DNA of 64,000 nt from an uncultured Acidobacteriota bacterium (GTDB taxonomy: Bacteria; Acidobacteriota; Blastocatellia; Pyrinomonadales; Pyrinomonadaceae), in NCBI GenBank assembly GCA_937859595.1, contig CALMAH010000014.1, forward strand, positions 1-64,000, read 5' to 3'. Position 1 is the stretch's first letter. Each line of letters opens with the position of its first letter. This document shows, one piece after another, positions 8,530 to 16,882 of the stretch. A model generated the notes under the pieces. That model worked only from the letters and a program-made list of their open reading frames with translations. It made no database searches and was not told the origin of the DNA. A program made the position numbers and the translations under genes.

Positions 8530-9393
8530 TTATTGGGTTCGCTGTCGCATCCTGATCCTGCCGAAATCATCTAAAATAGGACGGAGGCGTTCGATCGTCT
8601 CCTGATGCAGGATGCCGTTCGTCGCCACGATGCCGCCCCAATTCTGAACGTCGCTCACGTCATAGGAGAATTCTTCGCCCCATAGATCGGTAAGCCGTCC
8701 GCCGGCTTCCTCCAAGATCACTTGAGGTGCGCAAATGTCCCAAAGTTTTGTGCGGGAACTCAAATGAATGTAGGCGTCGCAGGTTTGCTCGGCTATCAAC
8801 CCTATCTTGAGGCCAACCGAACCTCGCTGAACTTCTCTCGCAAAGCCGATCTCCTCCATTACACGAGACATCTTTGGGCTCCGGTGATTTCGCGAGACCG
8901 CCAGGCTGACGGCGGAAATGTCCGAAGTGCGTGAGACGGCAAGTTTCCTGGGTTCGGAGTCACCGTTTACGACAAATGAACCCATCTGCCGAGCACCAAG
9001 GTAGATCACTTGATGAAACGGCAGCAACACTACACCCAGGACCGGCCTCCCCCTTTCCGCCAGCCCGATCTGGATCGCAAAATCACCGTCCCGTTTTATG
9101 AAACCTGCGGTGCCGTCGATCGGATCTACGATCCAAACCCGGTCTCGTTTAAGCCGCAGTTCGACGTCGTCATGTTCTTCCTCGGACAGAATACCGTCTT
9201 CCGGAAAGCGGGACGCAAGACTTTCAACGACTATTCGGCTGGCCTCGCGGTCAGCTTCGGTAACCGGCTCAGCAAAGTTATCTGCCCCGATCTTCTGCTC
9301 CGTTACGATCTCGCCCCGATAGTGTTTCAGTGTTGCTTCTGCGGCACGCTTTGCGGTCGCGATCGCAGCGTCGAGTTCATTCTCGTACATCAT
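8530..9393 (-). CDS. 3'(2'),5'-bisphosphate nucleotidase / inositol-monophosphatase family (CysQ-like)
   Basis: A 287-residue member of the lithium-sensitive phosphatase superfamily. The metal ligands are visible in SEEEHDD, in WIVDPIDGTAGF (the DPIDGT signature) and in LWDICAPQVILEEAGG near the C-terminus. The GF after DGT is closer to the CysQ/HAL2 nucleotidases than to plain inositol monophosphatases. The expected reaction is hydrolysis of 3'-phosphoadenosine 5'-phosphate to AMP, although histidinol-phosphate or inositol-phosphate activity cannot be excluded. It converges with the radical SAM gene. Confidence 0.8.
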   Translation of the reverse strand: MMYENELDAAIATAKRAAEATLKHYRGEIVTEQKIGADNFAEPVTEADREASRIVVESLASRFPEDGILSEEEHDDVELRLKRDRVWIVDPIDGTAGFIKRDGDFAIQIGLAERGRPVLGVVLLPFHQVIYLGARQMGSFVVNGDSEPRKLAVSRTSDISAVSLAVSRNHRSPKMSRVMEEIGFAREVQRGSVGLKIGLIAEQTCDAYIHLSSRTKLWDICAPQVILEEAGGRLTDLWGEEFSYDVSDVQNWGGIVATNGILHQETIERLRPILDDFGRIRMRQRTQ

Positions 9394-9425
9394 TTCGAAT
9401 TTAGCACAGAGAAGTACCGTAGGCG

Positions 9426-9737
9426 TTAGGCAAGGTCAAACGTTTCTGAGATACCGCATCGCGGACATAACAACGTACGGTGGGCCGGGTCGTTCCATTT
9501 TGCGAGAGCTTTGTTTGACAGCGTCGGAGACTTCCCTTCGGCCTCGCCTTCATGCATGAGCCGAGAGTGTCCTTCGCTCGGTTCCTTCTGAGCAAACTCC
9601 CGCTCACATCGCAGACACGTCCAGCCGAAACCCTCGTTTCGAAATTCCTTTAGCTCGGGCATAAAAAGTGACGGGCCGCTGTCTGGGCCCGCCTTTTCGT
9701 GTACCGGATGATCAGTTTTGTGTTCTTCTTCCACCAC
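9426..9737 (-). CDS. Small two-zinc-knuckle protein, unknown function
   Basis: This 103-residue acidic protein has CLRCEREF followed by two His residues about 12-16 residues later (GHSRLMH), which resembles a C2H2-like finger, and a second CPRCG pair near the C-terminus. It overlaps the 3' end of the HtrA-like gene by 26 bases, which suggests co-expression. I do not recognise a named family. Confidence 0.55.
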   Translation of the reverse strand: MVEEEHKTDHPVHEKAGPDSGPSLFMPELKEFRNEGFGWTCLRCEREFAQKEPSEGHSRLMHEGEAEGKSPTLSNKALAKWNDPAHRTLLCPRCGISETFDLA

Positions 9738-10935
9738 CGCCCTCGACCGAAGATTGGGTCAATCGGATCGGAACCATAACCCTTTCCCCGTTGCGATAGA
9801 CCTCTGCTCTTATCGTCTCGCCAAATTGCTTGCGGTCAAGCAGACGATAAAGATCATCGATGTTGTTCATTTTTTCACCGTCGATGGCAATGATCACGTC
9901 GCCAAGCAATGTTGAGCCATCGGTATCTCTCGAAAGCCCTCTGATCCCGGCATTCGCCGCCGCACCGCCCGGAAGTGTCGCGGCCACGAGCAGCCCCTCG
10001 CGGATCGGAAGCCGATAGCCTCGTGAGATCAGATCCTCAACTGCACGAATGTCCGCGCCTAACTTCGGTCGTCGTACTTCGCCGAATTTGATCAATTGTG
10101 GGACCACACGCTTTGCCGTATTTACCGGGACCGCAAACCCGACGCCCACCGACCCCCCCGCAGGTGAAAGTATCTGCGAATTGATCCCTATCATCCTGCC
10201 CTGCCTGTCCAAAAGCGGTCCGCCCGAATTCCCGGGATTGATCGAGGCGTCTGTCTGGATGGCTGCGTCGATAGGCCGTCCTGTCGGCGCACCGGGAACC
10301 GGCCGGGATCTTATCGGGCGCTGGAGACCTGATATCACGCCGGTTGTAAGGGTTCGGTCCAGTCCGAACGGGTTTCCTATCGCCAGCACCTTCTGGCCAA
10401 CGACGAGCCTGTCAGAATCTCCCATCGGCACCACCGTCATTGCACTTGCTGGTGCGTCAACTTTTATGACCGCAAGATCAGTATCCGGGTCGCCGCCGAC
10501 GAGGGTCGCAGGATACACCTGGTCTCCGCCAAAATTCACGGTTATCCGCTGTGCGCGTTCGATAACGTGGTAATTCGTGAGTATATGGCCCTGCGTGTCC
10601 AATACTGAGCCGCTGCCGTTCCCTCTGCCCTCCTGGATGTCACCCCACCAGCTCTGGGTCAGAGATGTCGTACTGATAAACGCCACACCGGGAGAAATGG
10701 CTCGATAGACCTCGATATTATTCTGCTCATCCGACACGAGCGACGGGTCGGAAATATTCGCCGGCGGCTGCTCGGCAAATGTGATTCCCGGGCCCGCACC
10801 TGATTTCCAGTAAAACTGGTAAAGTCCAAACGCGGCGGCAGCCGTCGCAACCGCGATGGCCGCTGCCGAAAAGGCAAGCAACAGGATCTGTCGTGCTGAT
10901 AGTTGATAAACCGGCTTTGTTCTCATCATTTTCAA
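9712..10935 (-). CDS. HtrA/DegP-like trypsin-like serine protease with PDZ domain
   Basis: A 407-residue S1C protease with an N-terminal membrane anchor or uncleaved signal (about residues 14-42). The catalytic triad is intact: His in TNYHVIERA, Asp in DPDTDLAVIKV and Ser in NPGNSGGPLLD. A PDZ domain fills the last 110 or so residues (LLGDVIIAIDGEKMNNIDDL). It should act in the periplasm on misfolded or regulatory proteins. It has one PDZ domain, as in DegS/HtrA of non-enterics, rather than the two of DegP. Confidence 0.9.
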   Translation of the reverse strand: MKMMRTKPVYQLSARQILLLAFSAAAIAVATAAAAFGLYQFYWKSGAGPGITFAEQPPANISDPSLVSDEQNNIEVYRAISPGVAFISTTSLTQSWWGDIQEGRGNGSGSVLDTQGHILTNYHVIERAQRITVNFGGDQVYPATLVGGDPDTDLAVIKVDAPASAMTVVPMGDSDRLVVGQKVLAIGNPFGLDRTLTTGVISGLQRPIRSRPVPGAPTGRPIDAAIQTDASINPGNSGGPLLDRQGRMIGINSQILSPAGGSVGVGFAVPVNTAKRVVPQLIKFGEVRRPKLGADIRAVEDLISRGYRLPIREGLLVAATLPGGAAANAGIRGLSRDTDGSTLLGDVIIAIDGEKMNNIDDLYRLLDRKQFGETIRAEVYRNGERVMVPIRLTQSSVEGGGGRRTQN

Positions 10936-11071
10936 TTATACATTCCCGCATTAAATTGCAGGAATTCGATGCGATTGCCGGTGTGATTGGTTGCGTGCTT
11001 CGAACCTGTAGTACGGTCCGGCCCCACCACGGGACTATGGGCTCTTTTGAATTTTTCCGTGGGCTTAAGTT

Positions 11072-11437
11072 CTAGCGGGTAGAAGCAAGCATTTCGCTGG
11101 TTAAACCGGTGAAGTCCAGAAGAAAGGACTCAGAGATGAGTCCTAAGGCAGACAGCCCTGTCACAACATGGATCCCCATCAGGCCAACATAGACAACAAG
11201 TGCCACTGATACCCCATAACGTGCGACCGGAAGATTGCCCCACTTCAGCAGCACTGCAGCCGCAATTATGCCGATGATGAGCTTGGTCCCGAGAAATGTA
11301 TAATCACCGATGTCCAGCAATCTTGCCATCAGCCGATTGCCCTCGGTCGCGACACCGCTGCGAACCCATATCAGGGTAAGAAGCGCGTCGAGGAGGTTCA
11401 GTCCAAAGAGAAGAAAGGTTTCCCGAAACAAATGCAT
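11072..11437 (-). CDS. DUF5658-like small membrane protein
   Basis: This 121-residue protein has three to four predicted membrane segments. Its arrangement (FLLFGLNLLDALLTLIWV, then EGNRLMARLL, then a GTKLIIGIIAAAVLL helix) fits the DUF5658 family, whose function is not known. It stands alone between the HtrA gene and a long intergenic region. Confidence 0.7.
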   Translation of the reverse strand: MHLFRETFLLFGLNLLDALLTLIWVRSGVATEGNRLMARLLDIGDYTFLGTKLIIGIIAAAVLLKWGNLPVARYGVSVALVVYVGLMGIHVVTGLSALGLISESFLLDFTGLTSEMLASTR

Positions 11438-11650
11438 TTCAGTTGTTATGGATGCACAAACACTTTAAACGACTTCCCCGAAAAATTTCAAGTTCATCTT
11501 TTTGGCTGCGATACCGGTGAAACGATAAAGTGCTGAAGCCGAGCGATTTAGGGGCATAAATATCGAATACCGGTGATTGTCCAGAAAATGTAGTGGAAGA
11601 AACGCACTTCGAATTATTTTTCTACGTCTGTTAAAATTGAGCATCTAAGC
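11438..11650. other. Intergenic region upstream of the leader RNA
   Basis: No gene is visible here. A 10-bp direct repeat, ATACCGGTGA, occurs at 11511-11520 and 11567-11576. A TAAAAT box at 11632-11637 could be the -10 element of the promoter for the downstream leader RNA and LysM gene; its -35 partner is poor. Confidence 0.4.
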
Positions 11651-11760
11651 GTGTGCCGGCTCCCCGCAAAGCGAAATTGGTTCCGTCGCTTAGGTGGGGG
11701 TTTTCGGCTGTGTTCTGGAAATTTCAGATCTAAGATTTAGACGGAACCTGGGGGAACATT
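11651..11760 (+). promoter_or_regulatory. Structured 5' leader with predicted pseudoknot beside the ribosome-binding site
   Basis: A long three-step hairpin can form: GCCG at 11655-11658 with CGGC at 11705-11708, CCCC at 11662-11665 with the G-run at 11696-11700, and AAGCGA at 11669-11674 with TCGCTT at 11686-11691. The apical loop holds GGTTCCGTC (11679-11687), which is perfectly complementary over nine bases to GACGGAACC (11740-11748). That partner sits directly against the G-rich ribosome-binding site (11750-11754) of the LysM gene. The last two loop-side bases overlap the stem, so seven base pairs are free of conflict. This looks like a translation-controlling RNA element, possibly a riboswitch; it matches no class I know. 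Confidence 0.5.
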
Positions 11761-12654
11761 ATGAACAAGCCAGTTAAAATGACTTTTGCTGCCGGGGTTT
11801 TTGCTCTTGCGTTGGTCTCATTGGGTATTGAAACCCTCGGACAGAGACGCCCTGCCCTTCGTACGCCGGCAGCGCGTCCCGCTGCCCAATCGACCTACAC
11901 CGTGGCCGCGGGGACGCGCTTTCGCGTAAGAATGAACGAAACGATCAGCTCGCGTACCGCCAAACGGGGAGACCGCTTTACGGTGACCGTTCGCGAACCA
12001 GTCTATTCCACGACCGGGGTCGTGGTAGTGCCGGTGGGAAGTGAAGTGGTCGGACGGGTCGATGCCGTTCAACCCGCTGTGAAAGGCGGCCGCGTCGGCG
12101 AGATCGACGCAACATTTATCGAACTCAAACTGCCAAATGGCTTGACCCGGGCAATAAACGGCTCATTGACCGAACTGGTAAGCGATGATGCCAAAAGCGA
12201 TCCCGAAGGAACTGCCCGAGGCGACAAAATGCAGCACCGCAAGGTGATATTCATCGGTGGCGGAGGTGCCGGAGGCGCTATTTTGGGTGCGGCTATAGGT
12301 GGCGGCCGCGGTGCACTGATCGGCGGGATCATCGGCGCCGGGGCGGGGCTCCTGGGCGAACGCCTGACCAAAGGCGAAGAGGCCGAGGTAAAGAGCGGGA
12401 CAGAATTTGGCATCTACCTAAACAGGGCGATCTCGCTCCCGCGATTTGCCGAAGCTGTCGCCGAGGATGAAGGCCGATGGACACCAGGGGATGATTCGCG
12501 AACCTATGTCGTTCAACCGGGCGATACGTTGGGCAGCATCAGTCGGATGTTTTACGGTACTCCGGCCCGATATATGGACATCTACAACGCAAATCGCGAC
12601 CGGCTCGCCAGCCCGAATAGCATTACGGTCGGCCAGACGCTGATAATCCCATAA
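11761..12654 (+). CDS. Secreted LysM-domain protein with glycine-zipper segment
   Basis: The 297-residue protein has an N-terminal signal sequence, a beta-rich region (about residues 45-140, VAAGTRFRVRMNETISS), a glycine-zipper membrane segment (about residues 160-200, with GGAILGAAIGGGRGALIGG) and a C-terminal LysM domain (VVQPGDTLGSISRMFYG to SITVGQTLIIP). LysM binds peptidoglycan and glycine zippers associate with membranes, so it probably bridges membrane and cell wall. No catalytic domain is seen. It is preceded by a structured leader RNA and followed by a strong terminator, so it is a single-gene unit. Confidence 0.8.
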   Translation: MNKPVKMTFAAGVFALALVSLGIETLGQRRPALRTPAARPAAQSTYTVAAGTRFRVRMNETISSRTAKRGDRFTVTVREPVYSTTGVVVVPVGSEVVGRVDAVQPAVKGGRVGEIDATFIELKLPNGLTRAINGSLTELVSDDAKSDPEGTARGDKMQHRKVIFIGGGGAGGAILGAAIGGGRGALIGGIIGAGAGLLGERLTKGEEAEVKSGTEFGIYLNRAISLPRFAEAVAEDEGRWTPGDDSRTYVVQPGDTLGSISRMFYGTPARYMDIYNANRDRLASPNSITVGQTLIIP

Positions 12655-12678
12655 ACCCGCGGTTTGGCTTGCTTTGAC

Positions 12679-12709
12679 GTGCCGCTCGTCGAAACGGGCG
12701 GCACTTCTT
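12679..12709 (+). terminator. Rho-independent terminator of the LysM gene
   Basis: A 10-bp stem (GTGCCGCTCG with CGGGCGGCAC, one G-T pair) closes a six-base loop TCGAAA and is followed by TTCTT. It lies 25 bases after the stop codon. Confidence 0.8.
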
Positions 12710-12852
12710 AACTCTGAATGATCCAAGCCGCAATGCGTCCTTTAGATCGTGCTCTGATCTCTGGGCAAACCAGGTCTTCCAATTTTCATCTTATTATCGT
12801 AAACTAGGCTTCCCTCATCGGCCCCGTTCATGGGTTTTCGATGTCACGTTTT

Positions 12853-13223
12853 GGGGGCGACAGGCTTCGACAGGGGCTTGTATAGATCTTTGAGTGCACG
12901 TCGGGCTTGCATGTTAGCTCGTTAAAACAACTTGCAAAACACAAATGCTAATCAAGAATTAGCTCTCGCTGCCTAATTAAATTTAGCTACAGCGATGTCC
13001 CGCGGGAAGTTCGCCTGATGCGACCCGTTGGGGCATAACTCAGTTCAGGCTCGGACGCGTTCTCCATCTGCGAACGCGGCTTAAAGTTAGTCAGGTTAGC
13101 TGCGGACGAGGTCTTGTCGGTTCATCTGCTCGACCGCGGCGAAACTTAAGTGAACCGACTAAACGTGTAGATCTCACTGGTCGCAACCTTTGGATGCGGG
13201 TTCGATTCCCGCCGCCTCCACCA
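12853..13223 (+). ncRNA. ssrA: Transfer-messenger RNA (tmRNA)
   Basis: The 5' end GGGGGCGACAGGCTTCGACA and the 3' end (a T-arm with GGTTCGATTCC, ending CGCCTCCACCA) are the tRNA-like ends of tmRNA. GGGGGCG at 12853-12859 pairs over seven bases with CGCCTCC before the terminal ACCA. The tag reading frame ends at 12974-12976 (TAA) and encodes ANQELALAA from 12947, with the usual hydrophobic ALAA degradation signal; the frame is open further upstream, so the exact resume codon is uncertain. The RNA rescues stalled ribosomes and marks the nascent peptide for proteolysis. Confidence 0.97.
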
Positions 13224-13390
13224 ATTTTCCTTTCCGTACCGCTTCAGAACCCTTTCAATAAGATATCCTTGCAATGAAAAGCCTTTGATCAGATCACCCG
13301 GCCTTTCTTATATTCCGCAAAACGACACACCGCCAACGCTACCCATTTGTGATCCGCCTATCCTTGCATCGTTCGGTTATAATTAGGCCC

Positions 13391-14605
13391 ATGAGGAGGT
13401 CTCCAAGGCAAAAGCGGTTGAACATTCTGTCAGCGATGCTCGCCTTGTTCGCCGCGCTGCCCGTCCATTCACAGCTCGAGACAGACGTGGGCAGCCGATT
13501 GTCTCTATCTTCAGAAGAGCTTAAGCAATTGGCGGCTGGGGACGCCGTTGTGAAGACTCTAAAGACCACGAACAAGCAAGAGGTCGCCATTCTCGGGATC
13601 AAGCGTGTGTCGGGTCTTGAAACGTTATCGCTCGAACGATTTCGTTCTTCGATGTCACAGCAAGGTAGCGGTGACGTTCGTCCCGGCGGAAGGTTTTCCA
13701 CCCCCCCGACACCCGGCGATCTCGATGATCTGACGCTCGACAAAAGAGACATCGCAGAGCTTGCAAAATGTAGGGTCAGCAATTGCGATTTCAACCTCTC
13801 GGCGGAGTCGATCGGGCGTTTTGAATTGCTTACGGCCGAGCAGGGTGCCGATGCCGACAACAAGTTCGTTGAACTCTTTCGGCAGGAGCTTGCCGGTAAA
13901 GCGGCCGAATATTTCGAGAGCGGAGATGCCGCTCTAGGAAAGTACGCTAACCGGAAAAAGGTGGTCGACCTCAGACAAACACACCGGGAACTGCTCCTGT
14001 CATCCGCACTATTGAAGGAATTTGCACCCGCCGTCTATGAACAGCTGAGAATTTTCCCTTCTGCCGGAGATCATAGTGCAGAAAGCGAACTCTTTTGGTC
14101 TACTACGGAGTTTGGATTTAAGCCGATGATCACAATTTCCCATCTGCTCGCTGCCGAGTTCGAGACCGAACGGGGTGCGGCGTTCGTGATCGTTACAAAA
14201 CAGATATACGCCAGCCGCTACCTGGACGCATCCTTGAACTTCGTGGTCCTCACGCCGGGGACAGAGCCCGGAGAATACCTGCTTATCTTTAGCGATCGGT
14301 CCCGGTCGGATACTCTTGGAGGCCTTTTGGGAGGCTTGGCTCGAGCAGCCGTAGAAGCAGAGTCCACCGCCCGTGTGAGCAAGTTACTTAGCGATTCCGC
14401 CGCAAAACTTGAGGCTCCGCCAGCAACTGAAACGGTCTCAATTTCGGATGGCACCGGAGACGGGACTGATCTCTCGCCGTTTGACAGACTGCTCGAACAT
14501 TGGCTGCTCGGACTCGCGTTGCTTGTTGCTCTCGCCGGTTTCTCCGCTGCGATCTATCGGCGGACAAAAAAAGGCCGAACCGCTAATGTGTCCGGCCAAA
14601 GCTGA
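13391..14605 (+). CDS. Hypothetical exported protein with C-terminal membrane anchor
   Basis: From the ATG at 13391 the protein has 404 residues. It begins with a basic stretch and signal-like helix (ILSAMLALFAALPVHS) and ends with one membrane helix (WLLGLALLVALAGFSAAIY) followed by a basic cytoplasmic tail. The middle part is soluble and largely helical, with two Cys (CRVSNC) that may form a disulfide. I recognise no family. An upstream in-frame ATG at 13349 would put 14 extra residues before the signal sequence and is less likely. Confidence 0.6.
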   Translation: MRRSPRQKRLNILSAMLALFAALPVHSQLETDVGSRLSLSSEELKQLAAGDAVVKTLKTTNKQEVAILGIKRVSGLETLSLERFRSSMSQQGSGDVRPGGRFSTPPTPGDLDDLTLDKRDIAELAKCRVSNCDFNLSAESIGRFELLTAEQGADADNKFVELFRQELAGKAAEYFESGDAALGKYANRKKVVDLRQTHRELLLSSALLKEFAPAVYEQLRIFPSAGDHSAESELFWSTTEFGFKPMITISHLLAAEFETERGAAFVIVTKQIYASRYLDASLNFVVLTPGTEPGEYLLIFSDRSRSDTLGGLLGGLARAAVEAESTARVSKLLSDSAAKLEAPPATETVSISDGTGDGTDLSPFDRLLEHWLLGLALLVALAGFSAAIYRRTKKGRTANVSGQS

Positions 14606-14621
14606 TCGATTTTGAGATCAC

Positions 14622-16586
14622 CTATTCAGGCATCATGTCGATCCCGGTCAGGTCGTCGTCACCAATGACGAATCGTTGTCCAAACGTCAGGCCCTTCGCC
14701 CTTGCTTCCAGCGTATAGCCCTGACCCGCGGCAAGTCCTTCGATCCGGTAGAAACCGAAACTGTTCGTTAATGCGGTCTTGAGGTTCCCTTCTGAATCGT
14801 AGGCTCTGACCATCGCTCCGCGAACCCCTCGGCCGGAGTGATCCAGCACACGCCCGCTAATGGAAATGTTCGAGGCTGAAGGTGTCAGCGAAATGACAAA
14901 ATTGCCGGAAGAGGAACCCAGCGGGGATGCAAATCCGGCTTCTCGGACACGGACCCGCGCCTGGCCGGTAGGTGAGTTCGGGACCGTCCATGTGAACGAA
15001 CCTGTGTTCGCAACATTTGAAGCGATCGTAGTGGGAAATGTCGTTCCTCCGTCGGTTGAAAGCTCGATCGTCACATTCCGGTTAAAACTTCCGTTGTTGA
15101 TCCATGTGACCATTACGTTGGTCCCGATAACGACAGTGCCGCTGTTCGGTGTCACGGACGTTATCGTGTCGGGTACATTGTCGGCTGTGGTGTCACGATA
15201 CCAACCGATATCACGCATAAGCTGACGGGTCAGGTCAAGATCAAGCGGCAGCCCGAGGTTGATACTCGGCTCCATCAATAGATTAGGCGTTGCGGCACTA
15301 CTGAAATGCGAGAGCGACGAGCCGCCCTGTATCGGATTCGGAGCAAAAAGCTCCACTCGTCCGGTCGCTGCCTCTCGGCCACTGGTCAGAAAACTTGACG
15401 CGATCCGTACACTCGGCCCGTCCCACATTACATTGTTCGTGTTTATAGCCGATGCTGCCCTTTCGGCATTTGTCATCTGATGCCAATAGAGTCCTGTGGT
15501 CCGGTCGAACATGTTTCTTAGATAGGTATCCGGGAGATCTAGCGGCATGACCCCGGTGCTCGAATTGACAAAGGTCTGAAATCCGAACCCGTGTCCCATT
15601 TCGTGGAGGACAACCACCAATAGATTTACTCTACCTGACGGTGTCACGTTGTCCAATCCATAGTAAAATCGCGTGCCCGTGCCAAGGCATCCATTATCGA
15701 TACTCGAGTTGAATGTAGCATCTATTTCCGGATTGGCATTTAGATCGGTACCACTTATCTTGTTTGCAAGAGCCCCGGAATACCAAGTGTTCGCAAATGG
15801 GGCAGAGGCAAAATTCGCATGAAGATTAAGTGCTCCCGCCGAGCCGAGAACCCCTCCCGTGCTTGAACACGGTGTTAGCGGGTCAAATTGCGATCGGATC
15901 GTTGTCGTTACGGAGCTGTCCAGAAATGCGCCCCAGATGCCGGCCGCGAAATTGAAAACATTGAGTCGCTGCTGCCCTTTGGTCGTGCCCATGTTTCCGC
16001 CTTCCCCTACGACAAACGCCGCTGTCGGGTCATTGAATCCCTCGTTTACTCCGTCATTGTTCTGGATCACAATGTTGGCGCTCGATGGGGAAGCCAAGGC
16101 GTAATTCACCGCATAGTCACTGATCAATTTCGAATAAAATAGATATTCATCGACCGACATCCCGTGACGCTTTGCTATTTCATTCAGGTCGTCCCGCAGG
16201 AACGAAATTGACGGCACGGGCCGTCCCGTATCCAGATCGCGGCCAAAGAAATCGTTTGCCTCCTCAACACTGGAAACACAAGCCGCCACCGGATCGCCTT
16301 TCCAATCGAGCCTGCCCAGCGTTACTTGCTGAAAACGGCCTCGCAGATCGAGGGAAATGCCGCCCGTCGGCGACTGTTCCTCCACAAGCCCTTCGGTCGA
16401 ACGGTTTGTCAACTCGCGGATCAGACCGGCGAGCTTTTTGTCGTCATCCGTCGAGCGTCTTTCCCGCGACCGGGTTCCAGCGTTCCCATCAATTCGGTTA
16501 CCGGCGGAAGATATCGAAACCGTGCCTGAGACCAGAAAAGCTGCCACAACGGCGCTAGTTGTTAATGACCGGATCAAACTTCGCAT
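14622..16586 (-). CDS. Secreted zinc-metalloprotease-like protein with C-terminal carboxypeptidase-regulatory domain
   Basis: A signal sequence (SLTTSAVVAAFLVSGTVS) is followed by a region with the zinc motif VLHEMGHGFGF (HExxH) near residue 330 and a downstream GGSSLSHFS/PNLLMEP segment whose His may be the third ligand, as in other secreted metallopeptidases. An Ig-like segment follows (about residues 480-565) and the last 75 residues form a carboxypeptidase-regulatory-like beta sandwich (GRVLDHSGRGVRGAMVRAYD). The third metzincin His is absent from the canonical position. I use the ATG at 16586; a TTG eight codons upstream is in frame. Likely an extracellular or cell-surface peptidase. Confidence 0.7.
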   Translation of the reverse strand: MRSLIRSLTTSAVVAAFLVSGTVSISSAGNRIDGNAGTRSRERRSTDDDKKLAGLIRELTNRSTEGLVEEQSPTGGISLDLRGRFQQVTLGRLDWKGDPVAACVSSVEEANDFFGRDLDTGRPVPSISFLRDDLNEIAKRHGMSVDEYLFYSKLISDYAVNYALASPSSANIVIQNNDGVNEGFNDPTAAFVVGEGGNMGTTKGQQRLNVFNFAAGIWGAFLDSSVTTTIRSQFDPLTPCSSTGGVLGSAGALNLHANFASAPFANTWYSGALANKISGTDLNANPEIDATFNSSIDNGCLGTGTRFYYGLDNVTPSGRVNLLVVVLHEMGHGFGFQTFVNSSTGVMPLDLPDTYLRNMFDRTTGLYWHQMTNAERAASAINTNNVMWDGPSVRIASSFLTSGREAATGRVELFAPNPIQGGSSLSHFSSAATPNLLMEPSINLGLPLDLDLTRQLMRDIGWYRDTTADNVPDTITSVTPNSGTVVIGTNVMVTWINNGSFNRNVTIELSTDGGTTFPTTIASNVANTGSFTWTVPNSPTGQARVRVREAGFASPLGSSSGNFVISLTPSASNISISGRVLDHSGRGVRGAMVRAYDSEGNLKTALTNSFGFYRIEGLAAGQGYTLEARAKGLTFGQRFVIGDDDLTGIDMMPE

Positions 16587-16809
16587 ATTTGTTTTTGTGA
16601 AACGCTGCAATAAAGATCTTGGCGAGAAGATCTCTGACCTTCAGAGCGATGTTTATCAGGGGAGCAATAACAAGTGGTGAGGAGAATCGGCGTGGACGAC
16701 CCGACTGGGAGCACTGATCAGTTAATGATAAGTAAGTTTCGACTATAAATCAACATCTTTTTTTATTGCAAAATATTCTTTACAACTATGGAGAATTGGA
16801 TCAGATCCC

Positions 16810-16839
16810 TTGACATCTCCGATTGACTTTTTCTCTGAT
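16810..16839 (+). promoter_or_regulatory. Candidate sigma-70 promoter for murI
   Basis: A perfect -35 box TTGACA (16810-16815) and a weaker -10 TCTGAT (16834-16839) are separated by 18 bases, 43 bases before the murI start, inside an AT-rich divergent intergenic region. Confidence 0.4.
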
Positions 16840-16882
16840 GGACCTATCCTCTAGATTTGTTCTGTTTTGAGCGCTCTGAGCA

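Noticed and set aside
11740-11760. Similarity of GGGGGAAC before the LysM start to the ydaO c-di-AMP riboswitch core
   Set aside because: The other conserved ydaO blocks are missing and the start codon follows at once, so there is no room for the second half of that riboswitch.
13199-13223. Separate tRNA gene
   Set aside because: The T-arm and CCA end belong to the tmRNA; no D-arm or anticodon arm is present next to them.
14574-14598. GGCCG/CGGCC hairpin at the end of the hypothetical membrane protein gene as terminator
   Set aside because: It lies inside the coding region and has no T-run on the plus strand.
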